Part shown: in pieces, positions 55,660 to 64,000 of the stretch
Numbering within the stretch: the first letter of the stretch is position 1
How the letters are laid out: each line of letters begins with the position of its first letter
DNA from: Streptomyces sp. Ru71
GTDB lineage: Bacteria; Actinomycetota; Actinomycetes; Streptomycetales; Streptomycetaceae
Assembly (NCBI RefSeq): GCF_002920535.1
Contig: NZ_PQSS01000021.1
Coordinates: 1 to 64,000 of the forward strand
DNA: 64,000 nucleotides
Direction: 5' to 3'
Position numbers and translations under genes: made by a program
The notes under the pieces: generated by a model
What the model was told of the DNA's origin: nothing
The model's database searches: none
Seen by the model: the letters and a program-made list of their open reading frames with translations, nothing else

Positions 55660-56718
55660 ATGAACCACAACACCCCGCTCCCCCCGGCCACCCCCCGCCC
55701 CCTGCGCCACCTGCCCGACACCCCCCGCCGGGTCCAGACGGTCGCCCGGCTGCGCGCGCACGGCGTGACCACCGCCCAGCTGAACGAGCAGTGCCGGCCC
55801 GGCGGGGCCTGGCAGCAGCTGCTGCCCGGCGTGGTCCTGCTGCACCCCGGTCCGCCGACCACCGAGGAGCGCCTGCACGCGGTCCTGATGTACGCGTCCA
55901 GGGAGTCGGGCCCGGCCACCCCCGGCGTACCCGTGCAGCCCGGCGCCGACGACCCCCACCGCCCGCCCGCCTACCGCGAGGCGATGATCACCGGCCTCGC
56001 CGCCCTCACCCTGCACGGCTTCACCGCCGCTCCCCCGCTGCTGTCCCTGGAGAAGATCGACGTCCTGGTCCCCCGGCTGCGCCGGCTGCGCTCCACCGGC
56101 TGCGCCCGGATCATCCGCACCGCCGTCCTGCCCGACCCGGAGGAGGTCACCGGTGTCCCGGTCGCCCCCGTGCCGCGCGCCCTGGCCGACGCGGTGGCCG
56201 GCCTGTCGGACGCGGGCGTGGTGCGCCGGCTGCTGACCGAGGCGGTGCGCGCCGGGCACTGCGAGGCGGCCTCGGTGGTGCGCGAGCTGAACGAGGCACG
56301 GCTGCTCACCCGGCCGCACGTGGTGGACGCCGTCGACCTGCTGCTGGCCGAGGGCCGCACGATCGCCGAGGACCGCCTGTACACGATGGTCCGCGACCAC
56401 GGTCTGCCCGACCCGGTCTGGAACGTCGACCTGCGGCTGCCGGGCGGCCCGCACCTCGGCGGGGTCGACGCCTACTGGCCCGAGCAGGCGGTGGCGGTCG
56501 AACTGGACACCCGGGCGCCCCGGCAGGACGACGACGCCCTGTGGTCGGAGTACGCCCGCAAGCGGGAGACCCTGGAGCGGCTCGGCATCACCGTCGTCCA
56601 TGTGACGCCGAAGAAGCTGCGGGACGCGCTGGAACAGCAGGCGGCGGTGGTCCGTACGGCCCTGATGGCGGCCGCGGACCGCGACCCGGCGGCCTATGTC
56701 GTGGTGCTGCCCCGCTAG
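55660..56718 (+). CDS. Hypothetical protein with a PD-(D/E)xK / DUF559-like C-terminal domain
   Basis: The product has 352 residues. The N-terminal part (TPRRVQTVARLRAHGVTTAQLNEQCRPGGAWQQLLPGVVLLHPGPPTTEERL, about 20-75) resembles the AbiEi-type winged-helix opening found before endonuclease-like domains. The C-terminal 100 residues (WNVDLRLPGGPHLGGVDAYWPEQAVAVELDT, then KRETLERLGITVVHVTPKKLRD) have the beta-strand, Asp and Glu pattern of the Vsr/DUF559 nuclease fold. No activity can be claimed. The ATG at 55660 has a poor ribosome binding site; earlier in-frame starts exist at 55591 or beyond. Related proteins occur alone in many Streptomyces. Confidence 0.6.
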   Translation: MNHNTPLPPATPRPLRHLPDTPRRVQTVARLRAHGVTTAQLNEQCRPGGAWQQLLPGVVLLHPGPPTTEERLHAVLMYASRESGPATPGVPVQPGADDPHRPPAYREAMITGLAALTLHGFTAAPPLLSLEKIDVLVPRLRRLRSTGCARIIRTAVLPDPEEVTGVPVAPVPRALADAVAGLSDAGVVRRLLTEAVRAGHCEAASVVRELNEARLLTRPHVVDAVDLLLAEGRTIAEDRLYTMVRDHGLPDPVWNVDLRLPGGPHLGGVDAYWPEQAVAVELDTRAPRQDDDALWSEYARKRETLERLGITVVHVTPKKLRDALEQQAAVVRTALMAAADRDPAAYVVVLPR

Positions 56719-56816
56719 TTGGGAACTAGTTGGGAACCCGGGGGCGACAGGAGGGGACGGAAGGGGCCACCGACAAGACGTCGGCGGCCCCTTCCGCGAC
56801 GCGACACGACGCGCGG

Positions 56817-57956
56817 TCAGCCGCAGAACTCGGCCTCGACCACCGCGTCGGTGTCACCCGTCCAGTCGCCGTTGAGATTGAACGCCAGCGAGTGACGCCC
56901 GTCGGCACTGGTGACCGCGACCGAAGTGGACCCGTGGATGCCGCCGTCGTGACCCCAGACATGGACACCGCAGCTCAGCTCACGGTCGATGAGCCCCAGC
57001 CCGTACCCGGCGTTCGGGATGTCCCCGGCCGGCACCGTCGTCTTCATCTCCTTCAGCTGCCGCGGCGGAAGCAGAGCCCCGCCGAGCAGGGCCCGGTAGA
57101 AGCGGTTCAGGTCGGCGGAGTCGGAGACCATCTCCCCGGAGCCGTAGGCCAGCGCCGGGTTCAGCTCCGTGACGTCGTAGGTCGGGCCGGTGCTCTCCAG
57201 GGCGAGCTTGCCGTAGGCGCGGCTGCTGGGCCGCGGCAGGGTCGGCCGGGTGCCGGGCACCGAGGTACCGGTCAGGTGCAGCGGCTGGATGATCCGCCGG
57301 CGGATCTCCTCGCCGTACCCACGACCGGTGACCTTCTCGACGACCTGCGCGGCCAGCAGGTAGTTGGTGTTGGAGTAGTGCCAGGAGGCGCCCGGCGCGA
57401 AATACGGCTCGTGGGCCAGCGCGATGTCCAGGAGCTGTCGCGGTGACACCCGGTCGAAGCGGTGGGTGTAGAAGCCGTCCTTGGTGAAGTACGTCGCGGC
57501 GACGGACTCGTCCTCGGTGTAGTTGAAGACGCCGCTGGTGTGGTTGAGCAGCATCCGCAGGGTGATCTTCGAGCCGTCGTAACCGCCCTTGTCGAGCACC
57601 CCGGGCAGCCACTTCTCCACGCTGTCGTCGAGCGACAGCCGCCCCTCCGCCTCCAGTTGCAGCAGCACGGTGGCGACGAACGTCTTGGTGATGCTGCCGA
57701 CGCGGTAGTGGTCGGCCGTCGAGCGCGGCGCACCGGTGCGCAGGTCGCCGACGCCCGCGGTGGCCTTCCAGGTGTGCCGCCCGTCCTGAGCCGTGACGGT
57801 GACGCCCGGGACGCCGGCCTGCACCTGGGCCTCGACCGCCTTCCGGGTGGCGTCGTGCCCGTGCCCGCCACCGCCGGGCGCCGCCATCGCGGGCGCCGCG
57901 AGCGCCAGGGACAGCAGGGCCGCCGCCGCACCGGCCAGAGCCGAACGTGCTCTCAT
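56817..57956 (-). CDS. Secreted serine hydrolase, DD-peptidase / beta-lactamase class C family
   Basis: The product has 379 residues. A signal peptide (RARSALAGAAAALLSLALAAPAMA, about 2-25) is followed by a D-Ala-D-Ala carboxypeptidase-type domain: S-x-x-K in VGSITKTFVA (Ser88, Lys91), Y-S-N in WHYSNTNYLLAA, and H-x-G in VWGHDGGIHGST replacing the K-T-G box, as in the Streptomyces R61 DD-peptidase. It is probably exported and active on peptidoglycan peptides or similar amides. The start is the ATG at 57956 after GGGGGAAGAG; an ATG five codons upstream is less likely. Confidence 0.9.
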   Translation of the reverse strand: MRARSALAGAAAALLSLALAAPAMAAPGGGGHGHDATRKAVEAQVQAGVPGVTVTAQDGRHTWKATAGVGDLRTGAPRSTADHYRVGSITKTFVATVLLQLEAEGRLSLDDSVEKWLPGVLDKGGYDGSKITLRMLLNHTSGVFNYTEDESVAATYFTKDGFYTHRFDRVSPRQLLDIALAHEPYFAPGASWHYSNTNYLLAAQVVEKVTGRGYGEEIRRRIIQPLHLTGTSVPGTRPTLPRPSSRAYGKLALESTGPTYDVTELNPALAYGSGEMVSDSADLNRFYRALLGGALLPPRQLKEMKTTVPAGDIPNAGYGLGLIDRELSCGVHVWGHDGGIHGSTSVAVTSADGRHSLAFNLNGDWTGDTDAVVEAEFCG

Positions 57957-57973
57957 CTCTTCCCCCTTCATCC

Positions 57974-58022
57974 GGCCGGGTCACCCCCGTGATGACCCCG
58001 GTCAGGGGGGAGGGACCCGGCC
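57974..58022. terminator. Hairpin between the NUDIX and serine hydrolase genes
   Basis: ggccgggtc (57974-57982) and gacccggcc (58014-58022) form a nine-base stem around an inner C-run/G-run hairpin. It lies about 40 bases after the NUDIX stop and just upstream of the serine hydrolase start. Confidence 0.5.
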
Positions 58023-58065
58023 TCACGCCACGGGGTTGACGCGACTCGGGACGGTTGATCGTTTT

Positions 58066-58578
58066 TCAGCCGTCGTCCCGCACGGGTACGTCGCCGTCGT
58101 CCCGCACGGGCACGAACACCCGCCCTGTCGGAGGCCGTTCACGCCACAGCCGCAGCCCCACCTCGACCATCCGGGCCCGGCGCAGACCGGGCACCGCGTC
58201 CAGGTCGTGCCAGGCGGCCATGTCCGTGGAGCCGTTCTCCTCGAACCGCAGCTCACCGCCGGTCACTCGGGACTCGTAGACCAGGCGCAGCCCGTGGTGG
58301 TCGACCCTGCGGCGCAGGCCGTCGCGGCGGAAGAGGCGGTGGGAGGAGTGCACGCCGAGCAGCGCGGTCACCTCGACCCGGTAGCCGGTCTCCTCGGCGA
58401 GTTCGCGCACCACCGTGTCGCAGGGGTCCTCGCCGTGCTCCACCCCGCCCCCGGGCAGCACCCACTCGGGGCTGCCGTCGAGCCCCGGCGACCGGGCGAG
58501 CAGCACATGTCCCTCCCGTACGCACACGGCGTAGGCCGCAACCCTCGATTTCCGCCGCACCCTCGACATCCCTCGCAT
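58066..58578 (-). CDS. NUDIX hydrolase
   Basis: The product has 170 residues. The Nudix box is complete: GGGVEHGEDPCDTVVRELAEETGYRV (G-x5-E-x7-R-E-x2-E-E-x-G) at about residues 40-65. It hydrolyses a nucleoside diphosphate linked to another group; the substrate is unknown. The start ATG at 58578 has GGAGGG five bases upstream; a second ATG three codons later is possible. The last 15 residues contain a tandem duplication (VPVRDDG twice), reflecting a 24-base repeat in the DNA. Confidence 0.9.
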   Translation of the reverse strand: MRGMSRVRRKSRVAAYAVCVREGHVLLARSPGLDGSPEWVLPGGGVEHGEDPCDTVVRELAEETGYRVEVTALLGVHSSHRLFRRDGLRRRVDHHGLRLVYESRVTGGELRFEENGSTDMAAWHDLDAVPGLRRARMVEVGLRLWRERPPTGRVFVPVRDDGDVPVRDDG

Positions 58579-58758
58579 GCCCACCCTCCATAGCGGGTTT
58601 TCCCCATACATCCATTTCGATTCGGTCAACTCTCCCCAAACAATCGCCCCTTGCGTAAAGCTGTGCGATCGTCCGGGTTCGCAGTCCGGACGACCCTCGA
58701 CCAGGGCCGATCCGTCCTGGTCGGTACGCTCACGCTCCTTTACCTGCAAGGGATGCCG

Positions 58759-61700
58759 ATGACCCACACCCCCGAGCGCGACCCGATACCGGGTGGCAGA
58801 CGCGTGGCCCGCATCGCCGTGGCCGCGGGTCTGGTGGCCGCCCTCTGCGCGGCCGGGCCGATACCTCTGGCCCTCGCCGCGGACGACGCGCCCGCCGCCG
58901 CCCCCGCCGCCGACCCGGGCGTGAAGTCCGCGCACGACAAGCTCGGCGCCGACGACGCCGACCGGCTCGCGGACGCCAAGGCCGACGGCGACAAGACCGT
59001 CACCATGATGATCGCGACCGCGCCGGGCCAGACCGAGCAGGTCACCGAGAAGCTGGACGACGTCGAGGGCGGCATCGTCGGCCGCACCTACGACAAGCTG
59101 GGTTACGTCCGCGCGACCGTCCCGACCGGCAAGGCCGACGCGGCCATCTCCGCCGCCGCCAAGCTGTCCTCGGTGCACGCGATCGACCTCAAGCAGGAGA
59201 TCCCGCTTGACGACCCGGCGCCCGACGCCCGGGCCGCCGGATCGGGCACCGGCTCGGTGACGTACCCGGGCCCGGGCAAGAACACCCCGGCCGAGAACCC
59301 GTACAACCCCTCCTTCGAGACGGGCGCCGTCGACTTCGTCGCGGAGCACCCGAAGGCGGACGGCCGCGGCATCACCATCGGCATCCTCGACTCGGGCGTG
59401 GACCTCGGTCACCCGGCGCTGCAGAAGACCACCACCGGCGAGCGCAAGATCGTCGACTGGGTCACCGCGACCGACCCGGTCGTGGACGGCGACGCCACCT
59501 GGCGGCGGATGAGCACCAAGGTCGACGGCCCCACCTTCACGGCGGCCGGCCAGACCTGGACCGCCCCCGCGGGCAACTACGGCTTCAACCTGTTCAGCGA
59601 GGCCGCCACCACCGGCGGTGACGCCAAGGGCGACGCCAACCGCGACGGCGACACCACCGACACCTGGGGTCTGCTGTACGACGCGGCGGCCGGCACGGTC
59701 CGCGTCGACCTGAACAACAACCACGACTTCACCGACGACACCCCGATGAAGCCGTACAAGGACGGCTTCCAGATCGGGTACTTCGGCACCGACGACCCGG
59801 CGACGGACGTCGTCGAGCGCCAGCCGTTCGTCGTCGAGGTCCGCAAGGACGTCGTCTACAACTCCTCCGGCGCCAAGGCCGACTACGTCAACATCGGCGT
59901 GATCGAGTCCGAGCACGGCACCCACGTGGCCGGTATCACCGCCGCCAACGGCCTGTTCGGCGGGAAGATGAGCGGCGCCGCCCCCGGCGCCAAGATCGTC
60001 TCCTCGCGGGCCTGCACCTGGAGCGGCGGCTGCACCAACGTCGCGCTCACCGAGGGCATGATCGACCTCGTCGCCAACCGCGGCGTCGACATCGTCAACA
60101 TGTCCATCGGTGGCCTGCCGGCGCTGAACGACGGCAACAACGCGCGCTCCGAGCTGTACACGCGCCTGATCGACACCTACGGCGTGCAGCTGGTGATCTC
60201 CGCGGGCAACTCCGGCCCCGGCGCGAACACCATCGGCGACCCGGGTCTGGCCGACAAGGTCATCTCGGTCGGCGCGGCCATCTCCAAGGAGACCTGGGCC
60301 GCCAACTACGGCTCGGTCGTGGAGAAGAAGTACGCGATGATGCCGTTCTCCTCGCGCGGCCCGCGTGAGGACGGCGGGTTCACGCCGACCCTGACCGCAC
60401 CCGGCGCGGCCATCAACACCACCCAGACCTGGCTGCCGGGCTCCCCGGTCGCCGAGGCGGGCTACTCGCTGCCGGCCGGCTACTCGATGCTGCAGGGCAC
60501 CTCGATGGCCTCCCCGCAGGCGGCGGGCGCGAGCGCGCTGCTGCTGAGCGCCGCCAAGCAGAAGGGCATCGACCTCACCCCGGCCATCCTGCGCACGGCG
60601 CTCACCTCGACCGCCGACCACATCAAGGGCACGCAGGCGTACGAGGAGGGCGCGGGCCTGATCAACATCGTGGACGCCTGGGACGCCATCCGTGACGGCG
60701 CCACGGCCCACGACTACACGGTCAAGGCCCCGGTCGACACCGCGATCGACTCCGCGCTGAAGGAGCCGGGCTTCGGCACCGGCCTCTACGACCGCGAGGG
60801 CGGCCTGAAGGCCGGCCAGAAGAAGACGTACGACGTCACCATCACCCGTACGTCCGGCCCGGACAAGGCGCTGTGGCACGAGCTGCACTTCGCCAACAAC
60901 GCCGGTGACACCTTCCGGATCGTCGGCGACGACGAGGTGCGGCTGCCGCTGAACCAGCCGGTGACCGTCAAGGTCCAGGCGAACCCGCGCTCGGCCGGCA
61001 TCAAGAGCGCGATCCTGGAGGTCGACGACCCGCGGACCGAGGGCGTCGACAAGCAGATCCTCACCACGGTCGTCGTCTCGACGCCGGTGGCGTACACCTT
61101 CTCCAAGTCGTCCTCGGTGCAGCGCAACAGCACCCAGTCGTACTTCGTGACCGTGCCCGAGGGCGCCAAGTCGCTTGAAGTGGCGATCGGCGGGCTGAAG
61201 GACAAGAGCCAGACCCGGTTCATCGCCATCCACCCCTACGGCGTCCCGGTGGACAACACCTCCACGCCGTACTGCTACAACAACTACCTCGACGGCAACG
61301 GCTGCAAGCCGGACGTGCGCTCCTACGCCGACCCGCAGCCGGGCGTGTGGGAGATCGAGGTCGAGTCGCGCCGCACCTCGCCGCTGCTCGACAACCCCTA
61401 CACCCTGGACGTCGCCGTCCTCGGCGCCGTCTTCGACCCGGAGACGGTGACCGTGCCCGAGGCCAAGGTCGGCACGCCGGCCGCCGCCTCCTGGAACGTG
61501 ACGAACAAGTTCGCCCCGCTGGAGGGCAAGCTCGCCGGCGGCCCGCTCGGCTCCTCCAAGTCGGCCCGCCCGTCCATCAAGCAGGGCGAGACCCAGGTCA
61601 CCAAGGTCGAGGTGCCCGCGGGCGCCAAGTCGCTGAACGTCGCGATCGGTTCGGTCTCCGACGCGTCGGCCGACCTGGACCTCACGGTCAAGGACGCCTC

Positions 61701-62052
61701 CGGCAAGGTCGTCGGCCAGTCCGCCGACGGTGACTCGGAGGAGGCGGTCTCCATCGCCTCGCCGGCCGCCGGTACGTACACCATCGAGGTCGCGGGCTAC
61801 TCGGTGCCGGCCGGCACCACCGCCTACGACTACCGCGACGTGTTCTTCGCCGCCTCCCTCGGCACCGTCTCGGTGGACGGCTCGGCGCCGGTGAAGCTCG
61901 GCACGGGCGAGTCCGCGTCGGTGTCCGCCACGGTCACCGCGGCGGCCGCCGCGCCGGAGGGCCGCGAGTTCTTCGGCCAGGTCCAGCTGCTCGACGCCCG
62001 CGGCACGGTCGCCGGGGCGGGCAACGTGAAGATCGAGAAGGTCACGCCGTAG
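58759..62052 (+). CDS. Large secreted subtilisin-family serine protease (S8)
   Basis: The product has 1097 residues. A signal peptide (RRVARIAVAAGLVAALCAAGPIPLALA, about 12-38) is followed by an inhibitor-like propeptide (about 60-150). The catalytic triad is Asp211 (GILDSGVDLGHP), His386 (ESEHGTHVAGITAANG) and Ser582 (LQGTSMASPQAAG). The long gap between Asp and His holds an insertion of about 100 residues. The last 450 residues are beta-rich domains with two pre-peptidase C-terminal (PPC)-like modules (EVAIGGLKDKSQTRFIAIHP and NVAIGSVSDASADLDLTVKD). The start ATG at 58759 has AAGGG six bases upstream. Confidence 0.93.
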   Translation: MTHTPERDPIPGGRRVARIAVAAGLVAALCAAGPIPLALAADDAPAAAPAADPGVKSAHDKLGADDADRLADAKADGDKTVTMMIATAPGQTEQVTEKLDDVEGGIVGRTYDKLGYVRATVPTGKADAAISAAAKLSSVHAIDLKQEIPLDDPAPDARAAGSGTGSVTYPGPGKNTPAENPYNPSFETGAVDFVAEHPKADGRGITIGILDSGVDLGHPALQKTTTGERKIVDWVTATDPVVDGDATWRRMSTKVDGPTFTAAGQTWTAPAGNYGFNLFSEAATTGGDAKGDANRDGDTTDTWGLLYDAAAGTVRVDLNNNHDFTDDTPMKPYKDGFQIGYFGTDDPATDVVERQPFVVEVRKDVVYNSSGAKADYVNIGVIESEHGTHVAGITAANGLFGGKMSGAAPGAKIVSSRACTWSGGCTNVALTEGMIDLVANRGVDIVNMSIGGLPALNDGNNARSELYTRLIDTYGVQLVISAGNSGPGANTIGDPGLADKVISVGAAISKETWAANYGSVVEKKYAMMPFSSRGPREDGGFTPTLTAPGAAINTTQTWLPGSPVAEAGYSLPAGYSMLQGTSMASPQAAGASALLLSAAKQKGIDLTPAILRTALTSTADHIKGTQAYEEGAGLINIVDAWDAIRDGATAHDYTVKAPVDTAIDSALKEPGFGTGLYDREGGLKAGQKKTYDVTITRTSGPDKALWHELHFANNAGDTFRIVGDDEVRLPLNQPVTVKVQANPRSAGIKSAILEVDDPRTEGVDKQILTTVVVSTPVAYTFSKSSSVQRNSTQSYFVTVPEGAKSLEVAIGGLKDKSQTRFIAIHPYGVPVDNTSTPYCYNNYLDGNGCKPDVRSYADPQPGVWEIEVESRRTSPLLDNPYTLDVAVLGAVFDPETVTVPEAKVGTPAAASWNVTNKFAPLEGKLAGGPLGSSKSARPSIKQGETQVTKVEVPAGAKSLNVAIGSVSDASADLDLTVKDASGKVVGQSADGDSEEAVSIASPAAGTYTIEVAGYSVPAGTTAYDYRDVFFAASLGTVSVDGSAPVKLGTGESASVSATVTAAAAAPEGREFFGQVQLLDARGTVAGAGNVKIEKVTP

Positions 62053-62069
62053 TCGTCGTTGCGGCGATG

Positions 62070-62099
62070 GGGCGGGCGTCCGGGAACGGGCGCCCGCCC
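62070..62099 (+). terminator. Terminator after the S8 protease
   Basis: gggcgggcg (62070-62078) and cgcccgccc (62091-62099) form a stem with a 12-base loop, followed by ttcttc, 18 bases after the stop codon. Confidence 0.65.
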
Positions 62100-62146
62100 T
62101 TCTTCGTGCCGCCGCGTCCTCCTGTGCCGCCACGCCCTTCGTGCCG

Positions 62147-62896
62147 TCACTCGCAGGTCGCGGCGGTGGCGCCGGACAGGGCCCGGTCGAGCCGGTCCCG
62201 CTCCTGGGCCAGCTCCTGCGGGTCGACGACCCAGGTGTCGGGCACGTCGGCGTTGCGCGGGATGCCGACCAGGGCGTGCTGGCCCTTGCCGGGCCGCGGG
62301 TCGAGGTACTCCTCCCAGGTGAAGGTGACGTCGGCTGGGACCGTGCCCGGCTTGTAGGCCCGGGTGACACGCAGGGTGACCCGCTCCTGCCCCGCCCGGG
62401 GGCCGGGCCGTACGGCGGTGACCGTGCCCTCCACGACCAGCCGCGCACAGGCCAGGTACCGGGCGGCGTCCGGCCGGGCCGATCCGGAGGCCACGTCGGC
62501 CTTGGAGGAGCCGCCGCTCGCGTCCCCGGGGGGATGGGCGGTCAGCCAGCCGATGCCGACGACACCACCGGCGGCGACGGCGGTGACGAGCACGCCGAGG
62601 GACAGGGCCCGCGCACCGGGGCGCCGCCGCAGCCGGGCGGGGCCGGCGGGACTCCTGCGAGAGGTGGGGCGGGTCTTCCGGGGCGCCGGGGCAGGGGCCG
62701 GCTCCCCCGGCGGCGGCTCGGCGAGCGCCGCGCCGATGCGGCCGAGCTGCTCGCGCAGCAGCGTCACATCGGCCTCGGCGGCGCGGTACTCGGCCAGGAA
62801 GGCGCCGTCGGCCCTGGCCTCGTCGGGCAGCGGCTCGCCGGTGAGGACGGCCATCAGCGGGTCCAGTCCGTCCCGCCCGTCGTGTCCGGCCGGCAT
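62147..62896 (-). CDS. Single-pass membrane protein, probable anti-sigma partner
   Basis: The product has 249 residues. A cytoplasmic N-terminus of about 100 residues (GLDPLMAVLTGEPLPDEARADGAFLAEYRAAEADVTLLREQLGRIG) is followed by an Arg/Pro-rich linker, one membrane helix (ALSLGVLVTAVAAGGVVGIGWL) and an extracytoplasmic domain with Cys residues (YLACARLVVEGTVTAV and the C-terminal ATCE). It starts one base after the sigma-factor stop, so the two are co-translated, the usual arrangement for an ECF sigma factor and its anti-sigma. The H-x3-C-x2-C zinc motif of classical ZAS anti-sigma factors is absent, so the role is inferred from position. Confidence 0.7.
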   Translation of the reverse strand: MPAGHDGRDGLDPLMAVLTGEPLPDEARADGAFLAEYRAAEADVTLLREQLGRIGAALAEPPPGEPAPAPAPRKTRPTSRRSPAGPARLRRRPGARALSLGVLVTAVAAGGVVGIGWLTAHPPGDASGGSSKADVASGSARPDAARYLACARLVVEGTVTAVRPGPRAGQERVTLRVTRAYKPGTVPADVTFTWEEYLDPRPGKGQHALVGIPRNADVPDTWVVDPQELAQERDRLDRALSGATAATCE

Positions 62897-62897
62897 G

Positions 62898-63455
62898 TCA
62901 CACCACCTCGTTCTCGTGCAGGCGGGCGCGCAGGGCCCGTACCGCCGTGTGCAGGCGGCTCTTGACCGTGCCCTCGGGGACGCCGAGCTGCTCGGCGATG
63001 GAGCGGACCGGCAGGTCGGCGTAGAAGCGCAGGACGAGGATCTGCCGCTGCGCATCGGGCAGCTCGTCCAGGCCCTGGGCGACCGCGAGGGACAGCAGCC
63101 GGGTCTCCTCGCCGCCGGTGGCGGGCTCCCGCAGCGCGGCGAGCCGCTCCCCGAGGCGCTCCTGGCGGCGCCTGGCCCGGTGCCAGTCCATGGCCAGGTT
63201 GGACGCGACGACCGCCGCCCACGCCGAGACGTCGCGCGGACCCTCCTCGCCCTTGGCGGCGCGCTCCAGCAGCCGCAGGCGGACCTGCTGTACCCCGTCC
63301 GGCAGGTCCGCCTGCGGCACACCCCCGAGCGCGAGCACCGCCCGCACCCGGCGTTCCTGGTCCGCGTCCAGCGGGTCGTCCCCGGCGTACGCCAGGCGCG
63401 GCGGGTCGTCCCCGGCCCGCGGCCCCGGGCCGCGCCGGGCCCTTCTGCGCAGCAC
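62898..63455 (-). CDS. ECF-like RNA polymerase sigma factor
   Basis: The 185 residues start at a GTG with GGAGGGGG six bases upstream. Region 2 is seen in VSAWAAVVASNLAMDWHRARRRQERLGE, and region 4 in LDELPDAQRQILVLRFYADLPVRSIAEQLGVPEGTVKSRLHTAVRALRARL with a clear helix-turn-helix. Region 2.1/2.2 is shorter than usual. The N-terminal 30 residues are Arg- and Gly-rich. Target promoters are unknown. It is divergent from asd. Confidence 0.85.
   Translation of the reverse strand: MLRRRARRGPGPRAGDDPPRLAYAGDDPLDADQERRVRAVLALGGVPQADLPDGVQQVRLRLLERAAKGEEGPRDVSAWAAVVASNLAMDWHRARRRQERLGERLAALREPATGGEETRLLSLAVAQGLDELPDAQRQILVLRFYADLPVRSIAEQLGVPEGTVKSRLHTAVRALRARLHENEVV

Positions 63456-64000
<545 letters not shown>

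Noticed and set aside
58579..62448. The long minus-strand open frame that runs into the NUDIX gene
   Set aside because: Only the last 170 codons look like a protein; the rest is antisense to the S8 protease with its catalytic triad.

Overview
The window is a stretch of actinobacterial core chromosome, almost certainly from a Streptomyces. Base composition is very G+C-rich with G/C-biased third codon positions. The only in-frame TTA codon I found is in one small secreted protein. The gene order rne - TIGR03936 gene - ... - rodA - PBP2 - mreD - mreC - mreB - ndk - DUF4233 - folC - valS - clpX - clpP2 - clpP1 - tig - tRNAs - rpiB - sodF - pepN is the order I recall from the centre of Streptomyces chromosomes (the S. 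coelicolor SCO2599 to about SCO2643 region). I see no transposase, integrase, CRISPR array, PKS or NRPS gene.

Layout. 1-3.0 kb: the N-terminus of RNase E/G, then a TIGR03936 protein coupled to a repetitive membrane protein. 3.0-8.0 kb: an accessory pocket with a secreted collagen-like protein, a GT-C glycosyltransferase, a GT2 glycosyltransferase and an MFS transporter. 8.1-18.3 kb (minus strand): a B12-binding/radical SAM protein, a CYTH-CHAD protein and the cell-wall elongation cluster rodA, mrdA, mreD, mreC, mreB. 18.6-23.8 kb: ndk, DUF4233, folC, valS. 23.9-25.3 kb: two plus-strand envelope or secreted proteins. 25.4-30.1 kb: clpX, clpP2, clpP1 (with a ClgR-type operator) and tig. 30.3-30.7 kb: divergent tRNA-Pro and tRNA-Gly. 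30.7-41.1 kb: housekeeping and accessory genes (RraA-like, acyltransferase, HD and PP2C proteins, Eis-like acetyltransferase, Nei-type glycosylase, rpiB, permease, FAD oxidase, bioY).

41.2-49.6 kb holds the most interesting unit, an organosulfur acquisition cluster. It has a ROK regulator, a lipoprotein/permease/ATPase importer, an unknown 85-residue protein, a flavin monooxygenase and a TauD-type dioxygenase. Stop and start codons overlap from the lipoprotein through to the monooxygenase, and the dioxygenase follows 12 bases later. Two short leader-peptide ORFs precede the cluster: one of the SRRHVDLRRV type, and one ending in Cys-Cys with a strong ribosome binding site. This suggests cysteine-responsive control. 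A permease with a textbook terminator follows.

49.6-52.2 kb: sodF with a Nur-type operator and an apparent s-SodF small RNA in its 3' UTR, a methyltransferase, a small Cys4 protein and a Mrx2-like thioredoxin-fold protein. 52.4-64 kb: pepN, a repeat-rich gene-free stretch, an endonuclease-like hypothetical, a DD-peptidase-type serine hydrolase, a NUDIX hydrolase, a large subtilase, an ECF-like sigma factor with a membrane partner, and the start of asd.
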